Assembly: GCA_044341625.1 (NCBI GenBank)
Contig: JBIIRI010000009.1
Location: 1 to 41,080 of the forward strand
From: Falsiroseomonas sp044341625
Lineage (GTDB): Bacteria > Pseudomonadota > Alphaproteobacteria > Acetobacterales > Acetobacteraceae
Length of the DNA stretch: 41,080 nucleotides
Direction: 5' to 3'
Below, in pieces: positions 33,908 to 41,080 of the stretch (the first letter of the stretch is position 1; every line of letters begins with the position of its first letter). Below the pieces are notes generated by a model. The model was given only the letters and a program-made list of their open reading frames with translations. It was not told where the DNA came from and did no database searches. The position numbers were made by a program, and so were the translations under genes.

Positions 33908-35443
33908 ATGGATGCCCACACGCTGCCGCCCGTGATCCGCCTTTCGCCCGAGGATGGCGTGCTGATCGCCCGCATCGGCCTGCCGCCGGGGACCACGGTG
34001 GCGGATGGCGTGCAGGTGGGCAGCCGGCGCATCCCGCCCGGCCACAAGGTGGCGGTGCGGGCGCATGCGGTGGGGGATGCGATCCGGCGCTATGGCCAGG
34101 TGATCGGCTTCGCGACGGAAGCCATCGCGCCGGGCGATTGGGTGCACACCCATAACTGCGCCATGGGCGATTTCGCCAAGGACTATGCCTGGGGCGTGGA
34201 TGCGAAGCCGACGCAGCCGGCGGTGCCGGCAGCTACCTTCATGGGCATCCGCCGCGCCGATGGGCGCGTCGCGACACGCAACTACATCGGCATCGTCACC
34301 AGCGTGAACTGCTCGGCCCATGTCGCCGACCTCATCGCCGATGCGTTCAAGCGCAACCCCTTCACCGGCCAGGACCCGCTGGCCGAATTCCCGAATGTGG
34401 ACGGCGTCGTCGCGCTGACCCACAAGACCGGCTGCGGCATGACGATGGGCGAGCCGCTCAGGCTGCTGCGCCGCACGCTGGCGGGCTTCGCGCGGCATGT
34501 GAATTTCAGCCATGTCATCGCCATCGGCCTCGGCTGCGAGGTGAACCAGCTCGGCCCGATGCTGGAAGAACAGAAGCTGGCCGGCCGGCTGCGGAACATG
34601 GACATCCAGGAGATGGGCGGCACGCGGAAAACCGTGGAAGCCGGCATCGCCTTCGTGCGGGAAGTGCTGGCGGAAGCCAACCAGGTGCGGCGCGAACCCG
34701 TGCCCGTCTCCGAACTCATCGTCGCGCTGCAATGCGGGGGCTCGGATGGGTATTCGGGCATCACCGCGAACCCCGCCCTCGGCGCCGCCTCCGACCTTAT
34801 CGTGCGGCATGGCGGCACGGTGATCCTGTCCGAGACGCCGGAGACCTATGGCGCCGAACACCTGCTGACCCGCCGCGCGGTGGCGCGGGAGGTGGGAGAG
34901 AAGCTGGTCGCCAAGATGCGCTGGTGGGAGGAGTACACTGCGCGCGAGGGCGCGGAGATGAACGCCAACCCCTCGCCGGGCAACAAGGCGGGCGGGCTGA
35001 CCACGATCCTGGAAAAGTCGCTCGGCGCGATGGCCAAGGCGGGCACGACCAACCTGACGGCCGTCTATGACTACGCCGAGCCCGTGACGGCGAAGGGCTT
35101 CGTCTTCATGGACACGCCCGGCTACGATCCGGTCGGCGCCACGGGCCAGGTGGCGGGCGGCGCCAACCTGATGTGCTTCACCACCGGCCGCGGCAGCGTC
35201 TTCGGGATGAAGCCCGCGCCCTCCCTCAAGCTCGCGACCAACTCGCCGATGTATGAGCGGATGAGCGAGGACATGGACGTCAATTGCGGCACGATCCTGA
35301 CCGGGGAGGAGAGCGTCGCCGAATGCGGCCAGCGCATCTTCGAGCTGATCCTGCGCGTCGCGAGCGGCGAGAAGACCAAGAGCGAGGCCTATGATTTCGG
35401 GTCGAGCGAATTCGCCCCCTGGACGCTCGGCGCGACGATGTAG
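33908..35443 (+). CDS. UxaA/GarD family hydro-lyase (altronate/galactarate dehydratase-like)
   Basis: A 511-residue enzyme with the two-domain plan of this family. An N-terminal SAF-like domain (residues 1 to about 95) has PPGHKVAVRAHAVGDAIRRYGQVIG and ends with WVHTHNCAMGDF. The large domain has THKTGCGMTMG, IGLGCEVNQ, LQCGGSDGYSGITANPALG, NPSPGNKAGGLTTILEKSLG, FTTGRGSVFGMKPAPSLKLATN and MDVNCGTILTGEE. These Fe(II)-dependent enzymes dehydrate sugar acids, for example D-altronate to 2-keto-3-deoxygluconate. Both domains in one chain and HAHN-like HTHN resemble UxaA; GarD remains possible. It lies 72 bases after the GntR gene and 22 before a LysR gene. Confidence 0.9.
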   Translation: MDAHTLPPVIRLSPEDGVLIARIGLPPGTTVADGVQVGSRRIPPGHKVAVRAHAVGDAIRRYGQVIGFATEAIAPGDWVHTHNCAMGDFAKDYAWGVDAKPTQPAVPAATFMGIRRADGRVATRNYIGIVTSVNCSAHVADLIADAFKRNPFTGQDPLAEFPNVDGVVALTHKTGCGMTMGEPLRLLRRTLAGFARHVNFSHVIAIGLGCEVNQLGPMLEEQKLAGRLRNMDIQEMGGTRKTVEAGIAFVREVLAEANQVRREPVPVSELIVALQCGGSDGYSGITANPALGAASDLIVRHGGTVILSETPETYGAEHLLTRRAVAREVGEKLVAKMRWWEEYTAREGAEMNANPSPGNKAGGLTTILEKSLGAMAKAGTTNLTAVYDYAEPVTAKGFVFMDTPGYDPVGATGQVAGGANLMCFTTGRGSVFGMKPAPSLKLATNSPMYERMSEDMDVNCGTILTGEESVAECGQRIFELILRVASGEKTKSEAYDFGSSEFAPWTLGATM

Positions 35444-35465
35444 CCCCGCCGCGCAGTCTGGCCGC

Positions 35466-36398
35466 GTGGCGGATCTCTCGACCCTCGATCTCAATCTGCT
35501 GCGCGTCTTCGACGCGGTCGCGCGGGAACGCCACGTCACCCGCGCGGCGGAGAAGCTGAACCTGTCGCAGCCGGCCGTCTCCAACGCCTTGTCGCGGCTG
35601 CGGCAGGCGCTGGGGGATGAGCTGTTTCTCCGCCGCCCCGGCGGGGTGGAGCCGACGGCGCTGGCGTTGTCGCTGGCGCAGCCGGTGGCGGAGGTGCTGG
35701 ACCGGCTGCGCCAGACGCTATCGGCCCACGCGCCCTTCGACCCGGCGACCACCGACCGCGTCTTCACCGCGGCGCTGTCGGAATACGCCGAAAGCGTGCT
35801 GGCGCCGCCCCTGCTCGGCGCGATGGCGCGGGACGCGCCGCGTGCGCTGCTCGCGATCCGCCACGCCGACCGCACCAACGCGCTCGAGCTGCTGGAGGCG
35901 GGGGAGGCGGAGCTGGCCGTCGCCGTGCTGCCGGAACCGCCCGCGCTCTACACTCGTGTGCGGCTGCTGCCGGAGGTCTTCGTGACCCTGCTCCGCGCGG
36001 GGCATCCGCTGGCGGACGGCAAGCTGACGCTGGACCGCTTCACCGCCTATCCGCATCTGCTGCATTCGGCGAACGGATCGCGCGACGGCGCGCTGGACGG
36101 CCCGCTGCGGGAGGCCGGGTTTCCCCGCCGGCTGGGCGCGGTCGTCGCGCATCTCGGCGCGGTGCCGGGGATCCTGGCGCAGACGGATATGGTGATGACG
36201 CTGTCATCCCGCCTCGCGCTGAGCATGGCCGCCGCGCATGGGCTGGTGGTGCGCCCATGCCCGGTGGAGATCCGCCACACCCGCCTGTCCCTGGTCTTCC
36301 ATCGGCGCTTCGAGGCCGATCCGGGCCATGCCTGGTTGCGGCGGACGCTGCTGGCGGTGGCGCGAGAGGTCGGCGCGGCTTCGCCCCCGGTGGGATGA
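35466..36398 (+). CDS. LysR family transcriptional regulator
   Basis: A 310-residue regulator from a GTG at 35466, chosen because LDLNLLRVFDAVARERHVTRAAEKLNLSQPAVSNALSRLR begins at once; the frame is open upstream only into the uxaA-like gene. The winged helix is followed by a LysR substrate-binding domain. The helix-turn-helix is of the NodD/SyrM-like subgroup (DLNLLRVFD, then FLRRPGGVEPTALAL). It is in the same direction as the UxaA-family gene and converges with an orphan TctC gene 32 bases away, so it may control either. No ribosome binding site stands out. Confidence 0.9.
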   Translation: MADLSTLDLNLLRVFDAVARERHVTRAAEKLNLSQPAVSNALSRLRQALGDELFLRRPGGVEPTALALSLAQPVAEVLDRLRQTLSAHAPFDPATTDRVFTAALSEYAESVLAPPLLGAMARDAPRALLAIRHADRTNALELLEAGEAELAVAVLPEPPALYTRVRLLPEVFVTLLRAGHPLADGKLTLDRFTAYPHLLHSANGSRDGALDGPLREAGFPRRLGAVVAHLGAVPGILAQTDMVMTLSSRLALSMAAAHGLVVRPCPVEIRHTRLSLVFHRRFEADPGHAWLRRTLLAVAREVGAASPPVG

Positions 36399-36430
36399 CG
36401 CCCGGGGGCTGAAGCTGGCTGCCGAGGCGT

Positions 36431-37417
36431 TCAGCCTTCTTCGAAACGAAGGCCGCGGGCGCGGATGAGGGTGCTCCACTTCTCGGTCTCGGACCGCATG
36501 TGGCGCACGGCGCCTTCCATGTCCGAACCGGGCAGGATGAAGCCCACTTCCGCCGCGCGGGCGCGCACATCCGGCTGCGACAGGCCGTGCTGCGCGGCGG
36601 CGGCCAGGCGGCGCGCGATCGGGTCCGGCGTCGCGGCGGGCACCCACCACATCACCCAGGAATTCGCGTCGAAGCCGGGTGCGACGCTTTCCGCCATGGT
36701 GGGAATGTCGGGCAAAGCGGGCACGCGTTCCGTCGTGTTCACCGCCAGTGCCTGCAGCCCGCCCTGGCGGATCTGGCCGAGCGCCGCGGGCATGTCCGCG
36801 AACATGAAATCCACCGTGCCTGCGCGGAGATCCGTCAGCGCCAGCGCGGTGCCGCGATAGCTGACGAGTTCGAACTGCGTGCCGGATGCGGTGCGGTACA
36901 GCTCCGCCGCCAGCTGGTGCGGCGTGCCGGACCCACCGGTGGCGCCGGTCAAGCGGCCCGGATTGGCCTTCATGTAGCGGTCGAATTCCTGGACATTCGC
37001 GAAGCGGCCCGGGCGCACCACCAGCACGAAGGGCGTCGTCGCCAGCCAGGCCAGAGGGCGGAAATCGGACAATTCATAGCCCGGCTCCCGCATCATGAAG
37101 GGCGCGATGACCGAGGAGATCGGCGCGAGCAGGATGGTGGTGCCATCCGGCGCGGCGCGGGCCACGCTGCGGGTGCCCACGGCGGCGCCGGCGCCGGGGC
37201 GGTTTTCCACCACCATCGGCTGGCCCAGGAAGCCCTGCATGTGGGGCGCCATGACGCGGGCCAGGATGTCCGGGCTGCCGCCGGGGGCAAAGGGGTTGAT
37301 CAGCCGCACCGGGCCGGGCGGCGTCCACTCCTGCGCCAGGGCGGCGCCCGGCATGGCGGCGGCGAGGCCCGCGGCCAGGGTCGTGCGGAGCGCCGTGCGG
37401 CGTGAGATCTCGGTCAT
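36431..37417 (-). CDS. Orphan TctC/Bug-type periplasmic binding protein
   Basis: A 328-residue secreted protein. The signal peptide has SRRTALRTTLAAGLAAAMPG and cleavage at ALA before QEWTPPGPV. Bug features: VRLINPFAPGGSPDILARVM, VVENRPGAGAAVGTRSVA, LTGATGGSGTPHQLAAEL (ligand loop) and SYRGTALALTDLRAGTVDFMF. No TctA or TctB is adjacent; it probably supplies ligand to a shared permease (two are in this window) or acts in ligand sensing, as proposed for many of the numerous Bug proteins of proteobacteria. It is monocistronic and convergent with the LysR gene. Confidence 0.92.
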   Translation of the reverse strand: MTEISRRTALRTTLAAGLAAAMPGAALAQEWTPPGPVRLINPFAPGGSPDILARVMAPHMQGFLGQPMVVENRPGAGAAVGTRSVARAAPDGTTILLAPISSVIAPFMMREPGYELSDFRPLAWLATTPFVLVVRPGRFANVQEFDRYMKANPGRLTGATGGSGTPHQLAAELYRTASGTQFELVSYRGTALALTDLRAGTVDFMFADMPAALGQIRQGGLQALAVNTTERVPALPDIPTMAESVAPGFDANSWVMWWVPAATPDPIARRLAAAAQHGLSQPDVRARAAEVGFILPGSDMEGAVRHMRSETEKWSTLIRARGLRFEEG

Positions 37418-37572
37418 GTCGGTCGTCCTGGTCGTTGAAGCATGCTGCCGCCTGTCAGCCGGCGCGGGCCCTGTTCCCCGGCGCCCTTCTGCGAGGCGCC
37501 CTGCTCCGACATGATGGTTTCCGCGCGGCGGTGCAAGGCGGTTGATGAAGGATGTGCTAGATCAACCCGCGC

Positions 37573-39411
37573 ATGCCCAAGCCTCGCCTGTCCCGTGGCG
37601 CAGCGGTCCCCGCCCGGGGCCGTCCCGCGCCTGCCCCGCCCCGGCGTTCACGCTTCCGCTGGCTGCGCTGGCTTGTCCTGCTGCTGGTCTGGGGCGGCAT
37701 CGGGCTGGCGGGTTTCGTGCTGTTCCTCACCTGGGACCTTCCGCGCACCGATATCGCGTTGAGCGCGACGCGCCGCCCCGGCGTGACGCTGGAGGCCTCG
37801 GACGGGCGCATCATCGCCACCTCCGGCGATGTGCATGGCGAGATCGTCCGCCTGCGCGACCTGCCGCCGCATCTGCCGGCGGCGGTGATCGCGATCGAGG
37901 ATCGGCGCTTCCGCGAGCATCTCGGCCTCGATCCCATCGGCATCGCGCGGGCGGCCTGGGTGAACTGGACCACCGGGCGGATCGTGCAGGGCGGCTCGAC
38001 GCTGACGCAGCAGCTGGCCAAGAACCTGTTCCTGACGCCGGAACGCAGCTTCCGCCGCAAGGCGCAGGAAGCGGTGCTGGCGATCTGGCTGGAATGGCGC
38101 TTCACCAAGGATGAGCTGCTCGAGATCTACCTGAACCGCGTCTATCTGGGCGCCGGGGCCTATGGCGTGGACGCCGCGGCGCGGCTGTTCTTCGGCGTCC
38201 CGGCCGCGCGGCTTTCGGTGTGGCAATCCGCCGTGCTGGCCGGGTTGCCCAAGGCGCCGTCCCGCCTCAACCCCCGCACCGCCCCCGATGCCGCCAGCGC
38301 CCGCGCGGTGGAGGTGCTGGAGGCGATGGCCGATACCGGCGTGCTGACCCCCCAGCAGGCCGCGCTCGCGACTGAGCAGATCCGCATCCCCGCGCGCCCG
38401 GCGCGCAATGCCGGCTGGTTCGCCGATTGGGTTCTGGACGACCTGGCGGATCGCTTCCCCGGCAATGCCGATCTGGTGCTGCGCACCACGCTCGATGCCC
38501 GCATCCAGACGCTGGTGGAACAGCGGCTGGAGGCCGCGCTGGCCGGCCCCGGCGCGCGGGCGCGCGTCGGGCAGGGCGCGGTGGTGGTGATGGAAGCCGC
38601 GACCGGCAATGTGCGCGCCATGGCCGGCGGGCGGGACTGGCGCAGCAGCCAGTTCAACCGCGCGGTGCAGGCGCGGCGCCAGCCGGGCTCCGCCTTCAAG
38701 CCCTTCGTCTTCCTCGCGGCGCTGGAACGCGGCGCCAGCCCGTCCGACATGGTGGCGGATGGTCCGCTCAACCTCGGCGGCTGGTCGCCCGGCAATGGGG
38801 AATGGCGGGTGCGCGGCGAGATCACCATCGAGGACGCGCTGGCCCATTCGGTGAACACCCCCGCCGTGCGCCTGCTGCAACGCGCCGGCGGCCCGCGGGA
38901 GGTGATGGCGGTCGCCCGGCGCTTCGGCCTGCAGGGTCCTTTCCCCAACGATGCGACGCTCGCGCTCGGCACCGGGGAGGTGACGTTGCTCGACCTCGTC
39001 ACCGCCTATGCCGCCTTCGCGAATGAAGGCCTGCTGCCGGTCCCGCGCGGGCTGGTCGCGGCGCGGGCGGATGGCAAGCCCGTGCCGCTGGCGCCGCCCG
39101 CCGCGCGGCGGGCCACCACGCCCGAACACGCGGCCGCGATGCGCGGGATGATGGAAGCGGCCGTCGCCCGCGGCACCGGCCGCGCCGCGCAGCTGGGCAA
39201 CGGGCGCGTGGTCGGCGGCAAGACCGGCACCACCCAGGAGTTCCGTGACGCCTGGTTCGTCGGCTTTTCGGACGGGCTCGTAATCGGCGTCTGGCTCGGC
39301 AACGATGACGCGACTGCGATGTTGGACGTGCGGGGCGGCGGCCTGCCGGCGCGGCTCGCGCGTGAGATACTGGACGGGATCGGCCCCGCGCCCCGCGCCG
39401 CCGGGGGATGA
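37573..39411 (+). CDS. Class A penicillin-binding protein (PBP1A-like transglycosylase/transpeptidase)
   Basis: A 612-residue peptidoglycan synthase. A basic proline-rich cytoplasmic head leads into one membrane anchor (about residues 32-54). The GT51 glycosyltransferase domain has IAIEDRRFREHLGLD (catalytic Glu109), GGSTLTQQLAKNLFL and RRKAQEAVLAIWLE. The transpeptidase domain has Ser373-x-x-Lys376 (RQPGSAFKPF), Ser426-Val-Asn428 (AHSVNTPAV) and Lys550-Thr-Gly (GGKTGTTQEFRDAWFVGF). All catalytic motifs are intact. At 612 residues it is shorter than PBP1A of E. coli (about 850) because the inserted ODD and C-terminal regions are missing. Its stop overlaps the next gene by ATGA. Confidence 0.94.
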   Translation: MPKPRLSRGAAVPARGRPAPAPPRRSRFRWLRWLVLLLVWGGIGLAGFVLFLTWDLPRTDIALSATRRPGVTLEASDGRIIATSGDVHGEIVRLRDLPPHLPAAVIAIEDRRFREHLGLDPIGIARAAWVNWTTGRIVQGGSTLTQQLAKNLFLTPERSFRRKAQEAVLAIWLEWRFTKDELLEIYLNRVYLGAGAYGVDAAARLFFGVPAARLSVWQSAVLAGLPKAPSRLNPRTAPDAASARAVEVLEAMADTGVLTPQQAALATEQIRIPARPARNAGWFADWVLDDLADRFPGNADLVLRTTLDARIQTLVEQRLEAALAGPGARARVGQGAVVVMEAATGNVRAMAGGRDWRSSQFNRAVQARRQPGSAFKPFVFLAALERGASPSDMVADGPLNLGGWSPGNGEWRVRGEITIEDALAHSVNTPAVRLLQRAGGPREVMAVARRFGLQGPFPNDATLALGTGEVTLLDLVTAYAAFANEGLLPVPRGLVAARADGKPVPLAPPAARRATTPEHAAAMRGMMEAAVARGTGRAAQLGNGRVVGGKTGTTQEFRDAWFVGFSDGLVIGVWLGNDDATAMLDVRGGGLPARLAREILDGIGPAPRAAGG

Positions 39412-40073
39412 AGGAGCCACCAGCCTTGCAATCCGACCGGGCCGCGCCGCATTCCCCCGCCGAGGCCGATCTGGCGCTGCTGCGCCATGAAGGGCTGCGC
39501 CGCGCCGCGCCGATGGTCCAGCATGAGATCAACAACGCCCTGATGGTGCTGGCCTCCAACCTCGAACTGCTCGGCCGTAGCGCGGCAGAGGGCGCGCCGC
39601 GCCGCCAGCTGGACCGGGCGATGGAGGCAACGCGGCGGCTGGACCAGGCGATGCGCGGCTTCCTGGACGCGGCGCGACGGGACGCGGCGGAGCCCGCGAT
39701 CCTGCCGCCGCAGCTCGCCATCCAGCAGGCGCTGCCGCTGCTGCGCGTCGTGCTCGGCGCGCGCTTCGGCTTCGATCTGGAGGCGGCGGAGGGCGTGTGG
39801 CCGGCGGCGCTGGATCGCGCGCGTCTCGACCTCGCGCTGCTGGCGCTGGTGCGCGATGCGGCGGGGCGGATGGCGCCGGGCGCGCGCATCGTCGCGCGGG
39901 TGGAGAACCTGCCGCCGGCCGAGGTCGCGCTGCGCCTGTCGCTGCCCCCCGGCGCCGAGCCGGAGGGAGAGGCGGCGCGGCTGCTGGACGCGGCGGCGGC
40001 CGGCGGGCGGCTGCAACGGGCGGCGGATGGGCTCGCCCTGGTCTGGCCCCGCGCCCTCGCCTCGCCTGCCTGA
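39408..40073 (+). CDS. Degenerate histidine-kinase-like (DHp plus pseudo-ATPase) protein
   Basis: A 221-residue protein coupled to the PBP gene by an ATGA overlap. Residues 36-60 resemble a histidine kinase dimerisation helix of the HxxNN type: QHEINNALMVLASNLELLG, with His39 as the phospho-acceptor candidate. A helix rich in Arg and Glu pairs with it (residues 70-95). The following region has the layout of a HATPase domain, but the N-box position reads DLALLALVRDAAGRM without the ATP-coordinating asparagine, and no DxGxG (G1) or G2 box is seen. It could be a histidine phosphotransferase or pseudo-kinase scaffold; the orphan receiver at 15489 is a conceivable partner. The family assignment is moderate. 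Confidence 0.65.
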   Translation: MKEPPALQSDRAAPHSPAEADLALLRHEGLRRAAPMVQHEINNALMVLASNLELLGRSAAEGAPRRQLDRAMEATRRLDQAMRGFLDAARRDAAEPAILPPQLAIQQALPLLRVVLGARFGFDLEAAEGVWPAALDRARLDLALLALVRDAAGRMAPGARIVARVENLPPAEVALRLSLPPGAEPEGEAARLLDAAAAGGRLQRAADGLALVWPRALASPA

Positions 40074-40078
40074 TCCAA

Positions 40079-40098
40079 TCCGGCAAAATCCGGCAAAA
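40079..40098. repeat. Tandem 10-bp direct repeat upstream of the tungstate permease gene
   Basis: TCCGGCAAAA occurs twice back to back (40079-40088 and 40089-40098) in the 114-base gap before the permease gene, followed by another A-rich stretch. It is either a chance duplication or a regulator site with one-helical-turn spacing. Confidence 0.5.
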
Positions 40099-40187
40099 AC
40101 CAGCGAATACAGACAGCGCTTGCCCCTCCCGGGCGAATTGACGCCGCAGCTTGCCGCCAGCAAGTAAGGCGCAACCGGGAGATATGC

Positions 40188-40892
40188 GTGAACGACCTTG
40201 GCAGCGCCTTTTCGACCGCCCTTGGGCTGGTCGCGACCGCCGATCCGGCGGTGGCGCAGATCGTGCTGCTCTCGCTCCGGGTAAGTCTCACGGCGGTGGC
40301 GGTGGCGGCGCTGGTCGGGTTGCCGCTCGGCGCGCTGCTGGCAGTGGCGCGGTTTCCGGGGCGCGGCGGCGTGATCGTGGTCCTCAACGCGCTGATGGGG
40401 CTGCCGCCGGTGGTGGCGGGGCTGCTGATCTACCTGCTGCTGTCGCGCTCCGGCCCGCTCGGACCGCTCGGGCTGCTGTTCACCCCGACCGCGATGGTGA
40501 TCGCCCAGGCCGTGCTGATCACGCCCATCCTCGCCGCGCTGACCCGCCAGGTGCTGGAGGGGCTGTGGGAGGAATATGCCGAACAGCTCCGCTCCTTCGG
40601 CGCCGGCCCCTGGCGCGCCGTGCCGACGCTGCTGTGGGATGGCCGCTTCATGCTGCTGACCGTGCTGCTGGCCGGCTTCGGCCGCGCGGCGGCGGAGGTC
40701 GGCGCGGTGATGGTGGTCGGCGGCAATATCGAGGGCTTCACCCGCGTGATGACCACCGCCATCGCGCTGGAGACCAGCAAGGGCGACCTGCCGCTGGCGC
40801 TCGCGCTCGGCATGGTGCTGATGGCGATCGTGGTCACGGTGAACGCGCTCGCGCAGATCCTGCGCGATGCCGCAGCCAGATGGGCGGGATAA
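40188..40892 (+). CDS. tupB: Tungstate-type ABC transporter permease (TupB-like)
   Basis: A 234-residue permease from a GTG start 7 or so bases after GGGAGA. About five membrane segments of the molybdate/tungstate permease fold: LSLRVSLTAVAVAALVGLPLGALLAV, NALMGLPPVVAGLLIYLLLS, then TPTAMVIAQAVLITPILAALT. The C-terminal stretch GRAAAEVGAVMVVGGNIEGFTRVMTTAIALETSKGDLPLALALG is characteristic of TupB rather than ModB. It imports tungstate with a binding protein (TupA) and ATPase (TupC). TupA is not upstream of it here, so it is expected beyond the right edge or elsewhere. The next gene is the ATPase. Confidence 0.88.
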   Translation: MNDLGSAFSTALGLVATADPAVAQIVLLSLRVSLTAVAVAALVGLPLGALLAVARFPGRGGVIVVLNALMGLPPVVAGLLIYLLLSRSGPLGPLGLLFTPTAMVIAQAVLITPILAALTRQVLEGLWEEYAEQLRSFGAGPWRAVPTLLWDGRFMLLTVLLAGFGRAAAEVGAVMVVGGNIEGFTRVMTTAIALETSKGDLPLALALGMVLMAIVVTVNALAQILRDAAARWAG

Positions 40893-40948
40893 TGCGCCGC
40901 CGATTCAGACCTCCGCGCCGTTCGGCGCTCCGGCCATCGGGGGCGTGA
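40892..40948 (+). CDS. Possible 18-residue coupling ORF between tupB and tupC
   Basis: The stop of tupB (TAA) overlaps an ATG (TAATG, 40890-40894) that opens an 18-residue, strongly basic frame, MRRRFRPPRRSALRPSGA. Its TGA (40946-40948) overlaps the tupC ATG. Such a perfect chain would let ribosomes pass from tupB to tupC by re-initiation. There is no homology to point to, and it may be chance. Confidence 0.3.
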   Translation: MRRRFRPPRRSALRPSGA

Positions 40949-41080
40949 TGCGCGCGCCCGATACTGTCCTGCCGTTGCGCGCCGAGGCGCTCTGCTTCGC
41001 CGCCGGCGGCGTACGGATTCTCCACGACGCCTCCATGACCATCGAGGCTGGCGGGCCGATGATCGTCATCGGCCCGAATG
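40948..41080 (+). CDS. tupC: ABC transporter ATP-binding protein (TupC-like), 3' end beyond window
   Basis: Forty-four codons of the N-terminus before the right edge: MRAPDTVLPLRAEALCF, the strand VRILHDASMTIEAGGPMIVIGPN, which enters the Walker A loop exactly where the window ends. GGGGG about 4 bases upstream serves as the ribosome binding site. Identity as the tungstate ATPase rests on the preceding TupB-like permease; the visible part alone only says ABC ATPase. Confidence 0.75.
   Translation, partial: MRAPDTVLPLRAEALCFAAGGVRILHDASMTIEAGGPMIVIGPN

Noticed and set aside
33893..35878. Very long minus-strand open frame (661 codons) opposite the UxaA-family and LysR genes
   Set aside because: Its translation is low-complexity, rich in Arg, His and Gly, without domains, and is a by-product of high GC content; the plus strand carries two clear families over the same bases.

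Overview
The window is very GC-rich (by eye about 70 percent) and densely coded, with many ATGA, GTGA or TTGA start/stop overlaps and frequent GTG and TTG starts. The mix of genes (several tripartite tricarboxylate transporters with Bug-type binding proteins, TRAP transporters, the protocatechuate branch of the beta-ketoadipate pathway, MmgE/PrpD enzymes, FCD-type GntR and LysR regulators) fits a metabolically versatile soil, water or plant-associated alphaproteobacterium. A Roseomonas-like member of the Acetobacteraceae is my best guess; that is inference, since no rRNA gene or other marker is present. No tRNA, rRNA, insertion sequence, phage gene or CRISPR array was seen.

Layout. (1) 1-3908: cell-surface genes, with a polysaccharide co-polymerase/tyrosine autokinase (cut by the left edge) divergent from a small outer-membrane export lipoprotein, then a MepA-type murein endopeptidase. 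(2) 4056-7353: a NitT/TauT-type ABC ATPase and permease without a binding protein, then dgoK-dgoA (KDGal kinase and KDPGal aldolase). (3) 7418-15485: a TRAP transporter (dctP, a palindromic repeat, dctQ, dctM) running into pcaF-pcaDC-pcaH-pcaG-pcaB. It covers protocatechuate ring cleavage to acetyl-CoA plus succinyl-CoA except the CoA-transferase pcaIJ. (4) 15489-16753, minus strand: an orphan response regulator and a HpaH-like hydratase. (5) 16826-19958, minus strand: a compact arsenate-resistance operon, an arsR-arsC fusion, then an arsenate-type GAPDH, then arsJ, coupled by 4-base overlaps. (6) 20088-23233, minus strand: tctC-tctB-tctA, divergent from a FAH-family hydrolase. (7) 24291-36398: a carboxylate/sugar-acid catabolic block with three diverged MmgE/PrpD proteins, a second TTT transporter, a TauE/SafE permease, an SDR protein that has lost most of its catalytic tetrad, an FCD GntR regulator, a UxaA/GarD-family dehydratase and a LysR regulator. 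An orphan Bug-type binding protein (36431-37417) converges on it. (8) 37573-40073: a class A penicillin-binding protein coupled to a degenerate histidine-kinase-like protein. (9) 40188 to the right edge: a tungstate-type ABC permease and the start of its ATPase.

The best candidates for something new are the 24-36 kb block, the three TGYATGCAA boxes in its divergent promoter, the tetrad-less SDR protein coupled to the GntR gene, the arsRC-gapdh-arsJ operon that carries two arsenate strategies but no arsenite pump, and the long palindrome that supplies the stop codon of dctP. No stretch longer than about 230 bases lacks a gene.
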